64,000 nt of DNA, taken from contig CAVPNW010000021.1 of the NCBI GenBank assembly GCA_963706875.1, forward strand, positions 310,001 to 374,000, read 5' to 3'. How positions within the stretch are numbered: position 1 is the stretch's first letter; each line of letters begins with the position of its first letter. Under the pieces are notes generated by a model. That model was not told where the DNA came from. It saw nothing but the letters and a program-made list of their open reading frames with translations, and did no database searches. The position numbers were made by a program, and so were the translations under genes. Positions 13,475 through 23,159 of this stretch are shown piece by piece. This stretch comes from Prado023 sp963706875 (GTDB taxonomy: Bacteria; Actinomycetota; Actinomycetes; S36-B12; CAIYMF01).

Positions 13475-15192
13475 CCGGGGTAGGCCACCGAGCGCGCATC
13501 GCCCTGGGCGCGCCACTGCAGCCCGACGTTGGCGAACAGCAGGTCGCCCTCGCCGGCCACGAGCGTCGCGGAGCCAGGGGCGGCGGTCACCTCCAACGGG
13601 TCGGGCGGGGATCCCAGCAGCTGGGCCTCACCCGTCCCGACGCCGATCCGCAGGACCTGGAGGCTGCTGGTGTCGGTCCGCCCGAGCACGTCCAGCGTGA
13701 CCGAGTTGCGCCACGCGACATCGCGGACCCCGGACACGGACGTGGCGATCCTGCGCACGGAGCCGACAACCAGCCCGTCCGGGGACGGCTGGATCACGCC
13801 CAGGTACACCTGCCGGTCGGCGACCAGGGCCACGCGCGTCCCATCGCGGGCAAGGTGGACCGCGGTGAGCGGCTCCGCCAGGGCCGGGCGGACCCCGACC
13901 TCCTGCGGCAGCCCGTTGGGGACCAGCCGCAGGAGGCGACCGTCGTCGGTGAACCACGCCCTGCCATCGACATCGAAGCTCGCCCCCCCGATCTGCGTGC
14001 CCTCGATTCGTTGCTCGGAGATCCCGCGGTCAAGCGGAAGGATCCACAGCGCCCTGCGATCCGGCTCGACGGCAGCGGCGGAGCGCTGGTCCAGCGACAC
14101 CCCCAGATCGATCAGCTCATCACCATCGGGAACCTTCACCGGCAGCGAGGTCCGTCCCTGCTCGGAGACTCGGATCACCGCCGATCCGTCGAGCAGGAAG
14201 TACGGCAGCAGCCCCTCGCCCGTCGGACCGGTCGTCAGGTTGTCCGGGCTGCGCGACTGCCACACGGAACGATCCATGAGCTCGGGGACCCCGGGGACGT
14301 CGAAGGGCTCGCCGCCGACCTGGAGGCGCACGCCGGTGACCTCCGGCAGCTGGGTCAGCGTCCAGGTCAGCTGCGCTGCGAGGTCACGGCGCTGGATGTC
14401 GGTGGCCGCCAGGGCCTGGTCGGTGAGCTCCACCAGCGCGACGCCGTTGCTGACCGGGACGGCCCCCAGCGCCAGGGCGGTCCCGGCCGGGGCGCTTGTG
14501 CGCACGCCCGGTGCCAACCATTCCGCTGGGCCGGCCAGCACCCGTTGGGCCAGGGCCGTGGGCAGGCTCGGACCCACGACGGGCAGGAGCCGGCCATCGG
14601 GCACCAGGGCGCTGCTGCGGGCCGAGGGGTAGTGGACCTGGTACTGGCGGTAGGCGCGCCGCAGGTCGGCATCGCTGACCAGGATCCCGGGCGGCGGGTC
14701 GGTGATGCGCCACTGGGGGATCCCCGAGGCCCCGTCGGCGACCTGCTTCAGGGTGAAGGGGATCTTCTCCGTGGCGGCGGGGTCGACCGGGTCGAGGGTG
14801 CCCTCGGTGTCGAGCCTGTTGTTGATCGCGATGCGCGCATTGATGGTGGAGTCCTTGCCCTCGGACAGCTTCAGCGAGGACTGCTGGTAGACCGTGGTCG
14901 CGGCATCGGGGTCCCACGCCCCAGCTGCCTCGGACGTCAGGTAGCGGCGCGCGATCGCGTGGTCGGACTCAAGGCTGGCGTTCGCCTCGAGGAACCCGCG
15001 CACGATCTCCGTCGGGCTGGCACCCATGCTCGGGGGGGCGGCGATCACCCGGATGAACTGCGAGGACTCCCCCGCGTCCACGACCGGGCCCTGCTCGATG
15101 GGCCCGGACGTCGGGACGGCGGCGCACGCGGCCAGTCCCATGCAGGCGGCAGCGGCGAGCGCACTGATCCCGGCGCGGGCACGGGACGTCAT
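13471..15192 (-). CDS. lpqB: Lipoprotein LpqB, accessory to MtrAB
   Basis: 573-aa secreted lipoprotein that works with the MtrAB two-component system in envelope homeostasis. The signal peptide ends in the lipobox L20-A-A-C23. A GerMN domain lies at about 190-320 (for example LTQLPEVTGVRLQVGGEP). A beta-propeller-like LpqB C-terminal domain follows at about 330-570. Its start overlaps the mtrB stop by ATGA (15189-15192) and its stop overlaps comF in the same way, so the four genes form one operon. Confidence 0.95.
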   Translation of the reverse strand: MTSRARAGISALAAAACMGLAACAAVPTSGPIEQGPVVDAGESSQFIRVIAAPPSMGASPTEIVRGFLEANASLESDHAIARRYLTSEAAGAWDPDAATTVYQQSSLKLSEGKDSTINARIAINNRLDTEGTLDPVDPAATEKIPFTLKQVADGASGIPQWRITDPPPGILVSDADLRRAYRQYQVHYPSARSSALVPDGRLLPVVGPSLPTALAQRVLAGPAEWLAPGVRTSAPAGTALALGAVPVSNGVALVELTDQALAATDIQRRDLAAQLTWTLTQLPEVTGVRLQVGGEPFDVPGVPELMDRSVWQSRSPDNLTTGPTGEGLLPYFLLDGSAVIRVSEQGRTSLPVKVPDGDELIDLGVSLDQRSAAAVEPDRRALWILPLDRGISEQRIEGTQIGGASFDVDGRAWFTDDGRLLRLVPNGLPQEVGVRPALAEPLTAVHLARDGTRVALVADRQVYLGVIQPSPDGLVVGSVRRIATSVSGVRDVAWRNSVTLDVLGRTDTSSLQVLRIGVGTGEAQLLGSPPDPLEVTAAPGSATLVAGEGDLLFANVGLQWRAQGDARSVAYPG

Positions 15193-16727
15193 CGGACCAC
15201 CACCCCCTCGGGAGCCAGCGGCAGCCGCAGGGTGAAGGTCGCCCCTTCGCCGGGCGCCCCGGACGCCGACAGCGTCCCGCCATGGGCCCGGGCATCACCC
15301 AGGGCGATCGACAGGCCCAGACCCGTGCCGCCCACACGCCGCACCCGCGACGGATCCGCCCGCCAGAACCGGGTGAAGACCTGGGTGATCTCCTGAGAGG
15401 TCAGGCCCACGCCCTGGTCTGTGACGGCCAGCTGCGCCTCGTCGCCCTCCTTCATGACCTCGACGACCACCGGCTGTCCCATTCCGTGCTCGAGGGCGTT
15501 CGAGATGAGGTTGGCCAGGATCCGCTCGACCCGGGGCGCGTCGCACGGCACGACCAGGCTGTCGAGCCCGACCACGTCCACAGGGCTGTCGAGGTCGCGC
15601 GCCAGCGGCTCGAGGGCGCCAGCCACGCGCTCGGACATGGCTCGCAGGTCGACCTCCTCGTAGTCCAGCTGGACCGAGCCGGAATCCTGGCGCGAGGTCT
15701 CCAGCAGGTCGGCGAGCAGCGCCTCGAACCGGTTGAGCTGGTTCTGCAGCAGCTCCACGGCGCGCGCGTCATCGGCCGGCAGCTCCTGGCGCTTGTCGTG
15801 CAGGAGGTCCGCGGCCATGCGAACGGTGGTCAGGGGGGTCCGCAGCTCGTGGGACACATCGGCGACGAACTGCTGCTGCACCGAGGACAGCTTCTCCAGC
15901 TCGTCGATCTGGGACTGGAGCGTCCCGGCCATCTCGTTGAAGCTCTCCGCCAGCTGGGCCAGGTCGTCCTGCCCACGCACCCGCATCCGGGCCTCGAGGT
16001 GCCCGGAGGAGAACCGCCGGGCCGTGCGAGCGGCCTCGTGGATGGGGGAGACGATCATGAAGGTGACCAGTGTCGCCAGGCCGGCCAGCCCGAGGATGAT
16101 GAACAGGCCCGCGACGGCGGTCGCGTTGCGCACCAGCGACAGGGTCTCCTGCTCGGTGTCGAGCGGGAACAGCTGGTACAGCTCGTAGGGGCCCACGCCC
16201 CGGACTGCCAGCGGGGCCCCGACCACGAACCCCGGGACCTCGCGGCCGTCGGTGTAGCGCATCGTCGTGTAGGTCCAGGCCTGTCGCTGGCTGCCCGAGA
16301 TGACGTCGCGCATCTGCCCCGGGACGCTGGTCTCGGAGATGAGGTTCGTGCCGCGCTCGGGGGTGGCGCTCAGCCCGGCCGGCTCGGAGGCGAGCATCAG
16401 GACCTCGAAGAGCCCTGCCTGAGCGCCCCGGGCCGCCATCGCCGCCACCACCGCATCGATGGTCCGCGAGGCGGGCACGTCGCTGCCCTGCGCCGGGGTG
16501 GCATCGAGGATGCGTTGCGCCTCGCCGCGGGCGGCCGTCGCCTCAGCCAGCGCGCTGGCCTCCTTCGAGCCCAGCACGCCCGCGGAGATGTTGCCCAGCA
16601 GCGCGGGCATCAGCAGGCCCAGCACCAAGGTGGACCCAACGATCGTGCCCAGGACGACCCGGAAGCGCAGGGACTGCCGCCATCGTTGGCGCAGGTGGCC
16701 GGGCAGGGCACGGACCCGGCCGAACAT
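15189..16727 (-). CDS. mtrB: Sensor histidine kinase MtrB
   Basis: 512-aa membrane histidine kinase, partner of MtrA, controlling cell wall and division genes in actinobacteria. Transmembrane helices lie at about 24-48 and 203-226 and flank an extracytoplasmic sensor region. HAMP follows (about 227-280). The H-box FVADVSHELRTPLTTVRMA places the phospho-accepting His at residue 293. The N-box (NLISNALEHG) and G-boxes (DQGVGL, GGTGLGLSIA) are intact, so the enzyme should be active. The ATG shares one base with the mtrA stop (TGATG at 16727). Confidence 0.96.
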   Translation of the reverse strand: MFGRVRALPGHLRQRWRQSLRFRVVLGTIVGSTLVLGLLMPALLGNISAGVLGSKEASALAEATAARGEAQRILDATPAQGSDVPASRTIDAVVAAMAARGAQAGLFEVLMLASEPAGLSATPERGTNLISETSVPGQMRDVISGSQRQAWTYTTMRYTDGREVPGFVVGAPLAVRGVGPYELYQLFPLDTEQETLSLVRNATAVAGLFIILGLAGLATLVTFMIVSPIHEAARTARRFSSGHLEARMRVRGQDDLAQLAESFNEMAGTLQSQIDELEKLSSVQQQFVADVSHELRTPLTTVRMAADLLHDKRQELPADDARAVELLQNQLNRFEALLADLLETSRQDSGSVQLDYEEVDLRAMSERVAGALEPLARDLDSPVDVVGLDSLVVPCDAPRVERILANLISNALEHGMGQPVVVEVMKEGDEAQLAVTDQGVGLTSQEITQVFTRFWRADPSRVRRVGGTGLGLSIALGDARAHGGTLSASGAPGEGATFTLRLPLAPEGVVVR

Positions 16728-17413
16728 CAGGGCGGCCCGGCGCGGTACCCGACGCCGCGCACGGTCACGATCACCTCGGGGTTCTCCGGATCGAGCTCGA
16801 CCTTCCCGCGCAATCGCTGGACGTGGACGTTCACCAGGCGGGTGTCACCGGCATGCTGGTAGCCCCACACGTCGGCCAGCAGCTGCTCACGGGTGAACGC
16901 GAACCCCGGCCGGATCGCCAGGGCGAGCAGGAGGTCGAACTCGAGCGGAGTGACCGAGATGGGCTCCCCGGCACGGGTCACCGAGTGCGCCCCGCGATCG
17001 ATGACGAGGTCGCCGATGCCGAGCACCTCGTTTGCCGTCTCCTCCAGGCGTCGCAGCCGGGCGTCGATGCGGGCGATCAGCTCCTTGGGCTTGAAGGGCT
17101 TGACGATGTAGTCGTCGGCACCGGCCTGCAGCCCCTCGACGATGTCGAGGGTGTCCCCACGTGCCGTGAGCATGACGATCGGGACCGTCGACTCGGTGCG
17201 CAGCCGGCGGCAGACCTCCAGCCCGTCCAGTCCGGGGAGCATGAGGTCGAGCAGCACGAGGTCCGGGGACTCGCGGTGGAAGGCCGGGACGGCGTCTGTG
17301 CCGTTGTGGCAGAAGACGGGCTCCATGCCCTCGCTGCGCAGGACGATGCCCAGCATCTCCGCCAGATCCATGTCGTCGTCGACGACCAGCACGCGCGCCT
17401 TCACACCGCACAT
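16727..17413 (-). CDS. mtrA: Response regulator MtrA
   Basis: OmpR-family response regulator, 228 aa from the ATG at 17413. The receiver is intact: D12/D13, phospho-acceptor D56 (LVLLDLMLPG), T83 (VMLTARG) and K105 (YIVKPFKPKEL). The C-terminal winged helix contains LTPLEFDLL-like (VTPLEFDLLLALA) and the recognition segment DTRLVNVHVQRLRGKVE, nearly invariant in MtrA. A longer open frame upstream would run into the divergent gene and is rejected. First gene of mtrA-mtrB-lpqB-comF. Confidence 0.96.
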   Translation of the reverse strand: MCGVKARVLVVDDDMDLAEMLGIVLRSEGMEPVFCHNGTDAVPAFHRESPDLVLLDLMLPGLDGLEVCRRLRTESTVPIVMLTARGDTLDIVEGLQAGADDYIVKPFKPKELIARIDARLRRLEETANEVLGIGDLVIDRGAHSVTRAGEPISVTPLEFDLLLALAIRPGFAFTREQLLADVWGYQHAGDTRLVNVHVQRLRGKVELDPENPEVIVTVRGVGYRAGPP

Positions 17414-17469
17414 GGTGGCATCTGTGGGCACAGGCTTGCCAACGGCCGTCCACATGGGACGATCAGGAC

Positions 17470-18792
17470 ATGTCGTCCCTGACCCCTGAGCCCGACCCGT
17501 CCGAGCCGCCCCAGCCCGGCAACTGGACCCCGCCGTCGGGATGGTCCCCCGAGCAGCCGCCCGCGTGGCCCACCCAGGCCGGGGGCTACGGCGCACCCGC
17601 GCAGGCACCCCAGCCCGCTCCCGGGCAGGCGCCCCCGCCGACTTACGGGCAGCCGGGGTACGGGCAGCCGGGGTACGGGCAGGCGCCCCCGCCGACCTAT
17701 GGGCAGCCGGGGCAGCCCTCCTACGGGCAGTACGGCCAGGTGCCCCCACCCGGCTACGGGCCGCCGGCCTACGGGCCGCCCGGGCAGCCCGCGTGGGGCC
17801 AGCAAGCTCCCTGGGGCCCACCCCCGCCGGCTCCGAAGCCCGGAATCGTCCCGCTGCGGCCGCTGGGCGTCGGTGAGCTGCTCGACGGCGCCCTGAGCCT
17901 GATCCGCAGCAACCCGCGCACTGTCCTGGGCCTTGCCGCCGCCATCTCGGCCGTCTCGGCCCTGGTGCAGACGATCGGCCTCTGGTTCTCGCTGCAGTTC
18001 ATCGATGCCGCTCAGCCGGCCGCAGGGTCGGCGGAGGTCGACGTCACCGCAGAGCTGACGTCGTTGATCAGCGGGAGCGTCGCCCAGCTGATCCCGGCCA
18101 TTGTCGCCGGGTTCCTCCAGGTGTTGGCCAGTGGCCTGTTCATCGTCCTGGTGGGCGCCGCGGTCCTCGGCAGGAAGCTCGACGCGAGCCAGACCTGGGC
18201 CAGCCTGCGTCCGCGGGTGCTGCCCCTGATCGGCGTCACCGTCCTCATCGGGCTGGGTGGCCTGCTGGCCGTGGCCCTCATGGTCGGGGTGATCGTCGCC
18301 CTCGCCCTGGGAATCGGCACGTGGGCGGTGCTGCCCGGGATCGTGATCGGGATCGGCGGCGCGATCGCCCTCGTGTACGTCTACGTGAAGCTGTCGCTGG
18401 CCTCGCCCGCACTCGTGATGGAGGGGGTCGGGGTCCTCGAGTCGCTGAAGCGGTCGTGGGTCCTGGTCCGGCGCTCATGGTGGCGGGTCCTGGGAATACT
18501 CATCCTGGCGGCGATCATCACCAGCCTGCTCACCACAGTCGTGACCGTCCCGATCACGCTGATCGCCACGCTGGCCAGCGGCTTCAGCGAGTCGTTCGTT
18601 CCCACGGTCCTGGCAACGGGGGTGGCCACGCTCGTGGCCGGGATCATCACCCTGCCGTTCAGCGCGGCGGTCACGGGTCTGCTCTACATCGACCTGCGGA
18701 TGCGCCGGGAGGCGCTGGACATCGAGCTCGTCTCGGCCGGGGTGCAGCCCTCTGCCGACCCGCTGGCCGCCTACCGTCACCACCGACCCTGA
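17470..18792 (+). CDS. Polytopic membrane protein with Pro/Gly/Tyr/Gln-rich N-terminal tail
   Basis: 440-aa protein divergent from mtrA with only 56 bp between the starts. Residues 1-125 are a disordered tail of repeated YGQPG/APPPTYGQ units; the DNA holds 15-bp repeats at about 17644-17720. From residue 130 (IVPLRPLGVGELLDGALSLIR) it matches the membrane domain that many actinobacteria share with glycerophosphodiester phosphodiesterase membrane proteins, with about six hydrophobic helices. No catalytic motif is visible. It heads a rightward operon of envelope genes: the stop and the next start are 2 bp apart. Function unknown; a membrane scaffold is conjecture. Confidence 0.85.
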   Translation: MSSLTPEPDPSEPPQPGNWTPPSGWSPEQPPAWPTQAGGYGAPAQAPQPAPGQAPPPTYGQPGYGQPGYGQAPPPTYGQPGQPSYGQYGQVPPPGYGPPAYGPPGQPAWGQQAPWGPPPPAPKPGIVPLRPLGVGELLDGALSLIRSNPRTVLGLAAAISAVSALVQTIGLWFSLQFIDAAQPAAGSAEVDVTAELTSLISGSVAQLIPAIVAGFLQVLASGLFIVLVGAAVLGRKLDASQTWASLRPRVLPLIGVTVLIGLGGLLAVALMVGVIVALALGIGTWAVLPGIVIGIGGAIALVYVYVKLSLASPALVMEGVGVLESLKRSWVLVRRSWWRVLGILILAAIITSLLTTVVTVPITLIATLASGFSESFVPTVLATGVATLVAGIITLPFSAAVTGLLYIDLRMRREALDIELVSAGVQPSADPLAAYRHHRP

Positions 18793-18794
18793 CG

Positions 18795-19586
18795 ATGCTG
18801 CGCGACCACCTGCTCAGCGTCGAGGAGGCTGCCCACGTGCTGGTCAGGACCCCGGCCGGTGCCCCCGGCGATGTGCCTGTCGACCTGACGCGCGCGCAGG
18901 CCCAGCGGCTGGCTGAGCTGGAGCTGTCCGACCCGGCCTACCGCGCAGCCCAACCCAGCCTCATCCAGCGCGCGATCACCTGGCTGGTCGAGTGGGTGCA
19001 GCGGGTGGCCGATCGTGCGGCTGAGGCCGCGCCCGGGGGGTGGCTGGGCATCCTCGGCCTGGTCCTACTGATCGTCGTGGCTGTGCTGTTCATCCGGTGG
19101 CGGATCGGCCCCGTGAGCCGGGCAGCGGGCCTGACCTTCACCGTCGATCCGGGGACGAGCGCCTCCGAGTACCGCACACACGCCGACGAGCTGGCCTCGG
19201 CCGGCCAGTGGGACCTGGCCGTCTCGGAGCGGATGCGCGCGCTCGTGCGCGCCAGCCAGGAGCGCGGCCTGATCGATGCGCATCCGGGCTGGACCGCCGA
19301 TGAGGTGGCCACGGAGGTGGGGCTGCGTGTGCCCGATGCCCGAACCTGGCTCGATGTCGCCGCGAGGACGTTCGACGAGGTCCGCTATGGCGGGCGTCCG
19401 GGCTCGCCGGCTGCCTACCGGTCGATCGCCGACGCGGACGACCGGGTGGCCACCGGAACGGTCGTGGGGTCCGGCGGCCCCGCCCTCGTCGGGTCTGTCC
19501 CCGTCGGCCCTGTCCCCGTCGGCCCTGCCCCCGTCGGGCCTGCGCCGGACCCGCCAGCCCGGGACGACGGGGTCATGGCCCCATGA
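18795..19586 (+). CDS. DUF4129-type membrane protein
   Basis: 263 aa from the ATG at 18795, 2 bp after the preceding stop. One transmembrane helix lies at about 82-101 (GILGLVLLIVVAVLFIRW). The following DUF4129-like cytoplasmic domain includes YRTHADELASAGQWDLAVSE, a recurring pattern in this family. The C-terminal tail holds VPVGPVPVGPAPVGPAP repeats from a 15-bp DNA repeat at about 19493-19552. DUF4129 proteins often sit beside MoxR and DUF58 genes, as here. Its stop overlaps the next start (ATGA). Biochemical function unknown. Confidence 0.8.
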   Translation: MLRDHLLSVEEAAHVLVRTPAGAPGDVPVDLTRAQAQRLAELELSDPAYRAAQPSLIQRAITWLVEWVQRVADRAAEAAPGGWLGILGLVLLIVVAVLFIRWRIGPVSRAAGLTFTVDPGTSASEYRTHADELASAGQWDLAVSERMRALVRASQERGLIDAHPGWTADEVATEVGLRVPDARTWLDVAARTFDEVRYGGRPGSPAAYRSIADADDRVATGTVVGSGGPALVGSVPVGPVPVGPAPVGPAPDPPARDDGVMAP

Positions 19587-20812
19587 GCGCCCCCCCGCCC
19601 CCGCCCGCACCCGTCACCCCGCCCGCACCCGTCACCGACTCGGCCCCGCCGACGTTCGACGACACCACGTGGGACCGGGTTCGCCGCTGGCGGCCCACCG
19701 GGCGCGGCCTGGCGATCGCTGCCCTGCTCCTGCTGGCCCTCGTCGTGCTCATGCTGACGACCTCGCGCCGGACCGGCTACCTGGACCCCGCCGCCGTGGA
19801 TCCCTCGGGCTCACGCGCGGTGGCCAACGTCCTGGCCGACCAGGGGGTCCGCGTCACCGATGTGCGCACGACGGCTGACGCCGCGGCGAACGCCCGGGGC
19901 GCGACGGTGCTGGTCACCGACTCCACCCTGCTCACGAACGACATGATCTCCGAGGTCCTGGATGCCGGACCGTCCCGGCTGGTCCTGATCGACCCCCTGC
20001 CCGGCTCGCCGACCCTCGAGCGGCTGGCCGCCGGCACCGAGGTCGTCGACGTCGCCGGTGATGAGGCGGTCGAGCCGAGCTGCCGCTGGGAGCCCGCCCA
20101 GCGCGCCGGGAGCGCCGAGCTGCCGGGCTCCCGATACGACGCCCGCGCATGGACCCCAGGGGGCCAGGCCTGCTACGACCGCCCGGAGTCAGCGGGGCTC
20201 GTCGTGATCCCCGCTCGCGCAGGGCGCCCGGAGGTGGTCCTGCTCGGCAGCGCCCATCCGCTGACCAACGAGGGATTCGACGCGCAGGGCAACGCGGCGC
20301 TGTCCCTGAGCCTGCTGGGCAGCCGGACCGAGCTGGTCTGGTGGCGGCCGGTCTCCAGCGACCCGGCACTCGCCGGGCAGGGCACGGCGACGATCGCCGA
20401 GCTCGTCCCCACCTGGGTCGTCCCGGTCCTGGTCCAGGTCCTGGTCGCCTGCGGCCTGGTTGCCTGGTGGCGCGCCCGCCGGCTCGGGCGCCTGGTGACC
20501 GAGCCCCTGCCCGTGGTCATCCGCTCGGGCGAGACGACGGCCGGGCATGCCCGGCTCCTGCACGCCCACCACGCCCGTGCCGAGGCCGCCACACACCTGC
20601 GGGCCCGGGCCCGCGAGCGGATCCGGGTACGACTCGGGCTGCCACTCGGCGTCCCCGAGGCGCGTGTGGTCGCCGCGGCGGCGACCCGCAGTGGGCGCAC
20701 GCCGGAGCAGGTGGGCGGCCTGCTGTACGGTCCTGAACCGACGACCGACGCCCACCTGGTGGCGTTGGGGCACGATCTGGAGGCACTGATGGTGGAGGTG
20801 GGCGGGGCATGA
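19583..20812 (+). CDS. DUF4350-domain membrane protein
   Basis: 409 aa. A proline-rich cytoplasmic start leads to a transmembrane helix at about 47-65 (GLAIAALLLLALVVLMLTT). The DUF4350 domain follows (about 70-240), with PSGSRAVANVLADQGVRVTDV and a Rossmann-like core. A second helix (about 275-295) and a basic C-terminal region complete it. It overlaps the DUF4129 gene by ATGA at 19583-19586 and the moxR gene by ATGA at 20809-20812, so it belongs to the coupled operon. Role unknown, presumed in envelope or protein-complex assembly with the MoxR ATPase. Confidence 0.85.
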   Translation: MSAPPPPPAPVTPPAPVTDSAPPTFDDTTWDRVRRWRPTGRGLAIAALLLLALVVLMLTTSRRTGYLDPAAVDPSGSRAVANVLADQGVRVTDVRTTADAAANARGATVLVTDSTLLTNDMISEVLDAGPSRLVLIDPLPGSPTLERLAAGTEVVDVAGDEAVEPSCRWEPAQRAGSAELPGSRYDARAWTPGGQACYDRPESAGLVVIPARAGRPEVVLLGSAHPLTNEGFDAQGNAALSLSLLGSRTELVWWRPVSSDPALAGQGTATIAELVPTWVVPVLVQVLVACGLVAWWRARRLGRLVTEPLPVVIRSGETTAGHARLLHAHHARAEAATHLRARARERIRVRLGLPLGVPEARVVAAAATRSGRTPEQVGGLLYGPEPTTDAHLVALGHDLEALMVEVGGA

Positions 20813-21765
20813 CTGACACCGATCCGAGGGAACCGCTGATGGCGCTGCGCGCCGAGGTGGGCAAGGCCGTGGTGGGGCAGGACGCGGCCGTCACCGGGCT
20901 GGTCATCGCCCTTCTGTGCCGCGGGCACGTCCTTCTCGAGGGGGTCCCCGGTACGGCCAAGACGCTGATGGTCCGGGCCCTGGCGGCCAGCCTGTCGCTG
21001 GACAGCAAGCGGGTGCAGTTCACCCCCGACCTCATGCCCGGCGACGTCACCGGCTCGCTGGTCTACGACAACCGGACCTCGGCGTTCTCGTTCCGGCCCG
21101 GGCCGGTGTTCACCAACCTGCTCCTGGCCGACGAGATCAACCGGACGCCACCGAAGACGCAGGCCTCGCTGCTGGAGGTCATGGAGGAGGGCCAGGTCAC
21201 CGTCGACGGGATCGCCCGGCCCCTGCCGGACCCGTTCCTGGTGGCTGCCACCCAGAACCCGATCGAGTACGAGGGCACCTACCCGCTGCCCGAGGCACAG
21301 CTCGACCGCTTCCTGCTGATGCTCTCGGTCCCCCTGCCCGAGCGCGACGCCGAGTTCGGGGTTCTGGCCCGCCACATGGCTGGCTTCGATCCCCGGGACC
21401 TCGCCACTGCCGGGGTGCGGCCGGTGGCCACTGCCGACGACCTGGCGCGGGCGCGGGAGGCCGTCGCCACGGTCGGGGTGTCCCCGGAGGTCACGGCGTA
21501 CGTGGTGGACCTGGTGCGCGCGACCCGCACCTCCCCGTCGGCGCAGCTGGGAGTCTCCCCCCGCGGCGCCATCGCCCTCCTGCGCACGGCCCGCGCCTGG
21601 GCGTGGCTGGCCGGGCGCGACTACGTGACCCCGGATGACGTGAAGGCGCTGGCCCGCCCCGCGCTGCGCCACAGGATCAAGATCCGGCCCGAGGCCGAGC
21701 TCGAGGGCGTCACCGCCGACGCCGTCATCGACACCGTCCTGAACAGCGTCCCGGTCCCGCGCTGA
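20809..21765 (+). CDS. moxR: MoxR-type AAA+ ATPase
   Basis: 318-aa AAA+ ATPase of the MoxR/RavA group, thought to act as a chaperone that assembles or activates partner proteins. Walker A is GVPGTAKT (about 45-52). Walker B is LLADEINR, followed by TPPKTQASLLEVMEEGQVTVDG. Sensor 1 is ATQNPIEYEGTYPLPEAQLDRF. The lid domain fills the C-terminus with SPRGAIALLRTARAWAWLAGR. All nucleotide-binding residues are present. It overlaps DUF58 by one base (TGATG). Confidence 0.94.
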   Translation: MTDTDPREPLMALRAEVGKAVVGQDAAVTGLVIALLCRGHVLLEGVPGTAKTLMVRALAASLSLDSKRVQFTPDLMPGDVTGSLVYDNRTSAFSFRPGPVFTNLLLADEINRTPPKTQASLLEVMEEGQVTVDGIARPLPDPFLVAATQNPIEYEGTYPLPEAQLDRFLLMLSVPLPERDAEFGVLARHMAGFDPRDLATAGVRPVATADDLARAREAVATVGVSPEVTAYVVDLVRATRTSPSAQLGVSPRGAIALLRTARAWAWLAGRDYVTPDDVKALARPALRHRIKIRPEAELEGVTADAVIDTVLNSVPVPR

Positions 21766-23159
21766 TGGTCCTGACCGGCCGGGCTGCCCTGCTGGCGCTG
21801 GTGGGCGCCGGCGTGGTCGGGCTGCTGGTCGCCGGCGGGATGGTCGCATGGCAGGCCCTGGTCGCGGTCAACGCGGTCCTCCTGCTGGTGCTGGTGCTCG
21901 ACGCCGTGGGCGCCACAACACCGCGCTCGCTGGCGCTGGTCCGCAGCGGGGACCGCAAGGTGCGCCTCGGAGAGGTCGCCCATGTCCAGCTGGCCGTCAC
22001 GAACACCGGGCGGCGGCGGTGGCGCGGGTACTTGCGCGACGCGTGGGCACCGACCGCCCACGCCACGATCGACGGCGTGACCGACCGGGCGGTCCTCGAC
22101 CTGCCGGCCGGGGACACGGTCCGGATCGACGTCGCCGTGCAGCCGAGCCGGCGTGGCGACCGCCCGACGGACCGCGTCGCCCTGCGCTCGCTGGGGCCGC
22201 TCGGGCTTGCCGGGCGCCAGCGCAGCGTCGAGGTGGACTGGTCGGTGCGGACCCTGCCCCCCTTCAGCTCCCGGCGGCACCTGCCCTCCCGACTGGCACG
22301 GCTGCGCGACATGGACGGCCGGCAGGCGATCGCCGTGCGCGCCCAGGGCACCGAGTTCGACTCACTGCGCGAGTACGTCCCGGGCGACGACGTGCGCTCG
22401 ATCGACTGGCGGGCCACCGCGCGCGCCGCCGACGTGATGGTCCGCACGTGGCGCCCCGAGCGCGACCGTCGCGTCGTCATGGTCCTGGACACCGGGCGCA
22501 CCAGCGCGGTGCGCATCGGGGACGAGACCCGCCTGGACATCCTGATCGACGCAGGGCTGCTCCTGGCAGCCCTCGCAGGGCGTGCTGGCGACCGGGTCGA
22601 CCTCGTCGCCCACGACCGGCGCACCCGGCTGCAGGTCAGCGGGGGCAGCGGCCCGAGCCTCCTGCCGCGCCTGGTCGACGGGATCGCCACCCTGGAGCCC
22701 GAGCTCACCGAGACCGACTACCGCGGCTTGGTCTCCGCGGTGCTGTCCCGGGTGCGCAAGCGGGCGCTGGTCGTCCTGTTCGTCACGCTGGACCGCCCAG
22801 CAATGGAGGAGGGCCTGATCCCCGCGCTGCCGGCGCTGACCGCCAGGCACACAGTCATAGTCGCCTCCGTCCGCGAACCCACCCCCACCCCCACCGCAAA
22901 CCCTCCGCGAGAGGTCAGATCCTCCGTGCCGACGGGGAGGATCCTGCCCGAGGCGGAGGGTTTGCCGATCGTGGGGGGCTCGGAGGACGCCGCCGGGGTG
23001 TATCTGAGCGCTGCAAGGGCGCGCGCTGACCTCGACCGCGCGCACGTCGCCACGGTGCTGGCTCGGATGGGGGTGCGCGTCGTCGAGGCGACGCCGGCCG
23101 ACATCGCCCCCAAGGTGGCCGACGCCTACCTCGACATGAAGGCCGCTGGGCGGCTCTGA
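21765..23159 (+). CDS. DUF58 protein, partner of MoxR
   Basis: 464 aa. Two hydrophobic helices near the N-terminus (about 5-45) are followed by a beta-rich region and the DUF58 hallmark GTEFDSLREYVPGDDVRSIDWRATAR (given here in part: YVPGDDVRSIDW at about 203-214). The C-terminal part is VWA-like, with VMVLDTGRTS in place of the metal-site DxSxS, so metal binding is doubtful. DUF58-MoxR pairs are widespread and presumed to work together. The stop codon lies inside a perfect 16-bp tandem duplication (23148-23179). Confidence 0.92.
   Translation: MVLTGRAALLALVGAGVVGLLVAGGMVAWQALVAVNAVLLLVLVLDAVGATTPRSLALVRSGDRKVRLGEVAHVQLAVTNTGRRRWRGYLRDAWAPTAHATIDGVTDRAVLDLPAGDTVRIDVAVQPSRRGDRPTDRVALRSLGPLGLAGRQRSVEVDWSVRTLPPFSSRRHLPSRLARLRDMDGRQAIAVRAQGTEFDSLREYVPGDDVRSIDWRATARAADVMVRTWRPERDRRVVMVLDTGRTSAVRIGDETRLDILIDAGLLLAALAGRAGDRVDLVAHDRRTRLQVSGGSGPSLLPRLVDGIATLEPELTETDYRGLVSAVLSRVRKRALVVLFVTLDRPAMEEGLIPALPALTARHTVIVASVREPTPTPTANPPREVRSSVPTGRILPEAEGLPIVGGSEDAAGVYLSAARARADLDRAHVATVLARMGVRVVEATPADIAPKVADAYLDMKAAGRL

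Noticed and set aside
17470..17860. GYGQP-type repeats as a possible mobile or phage-derived element
   Set aside because: Such Pro/Gly/Gln/Tyr tails are common on actinobacterial membrane proteins and stay in frame with the downstream domain.
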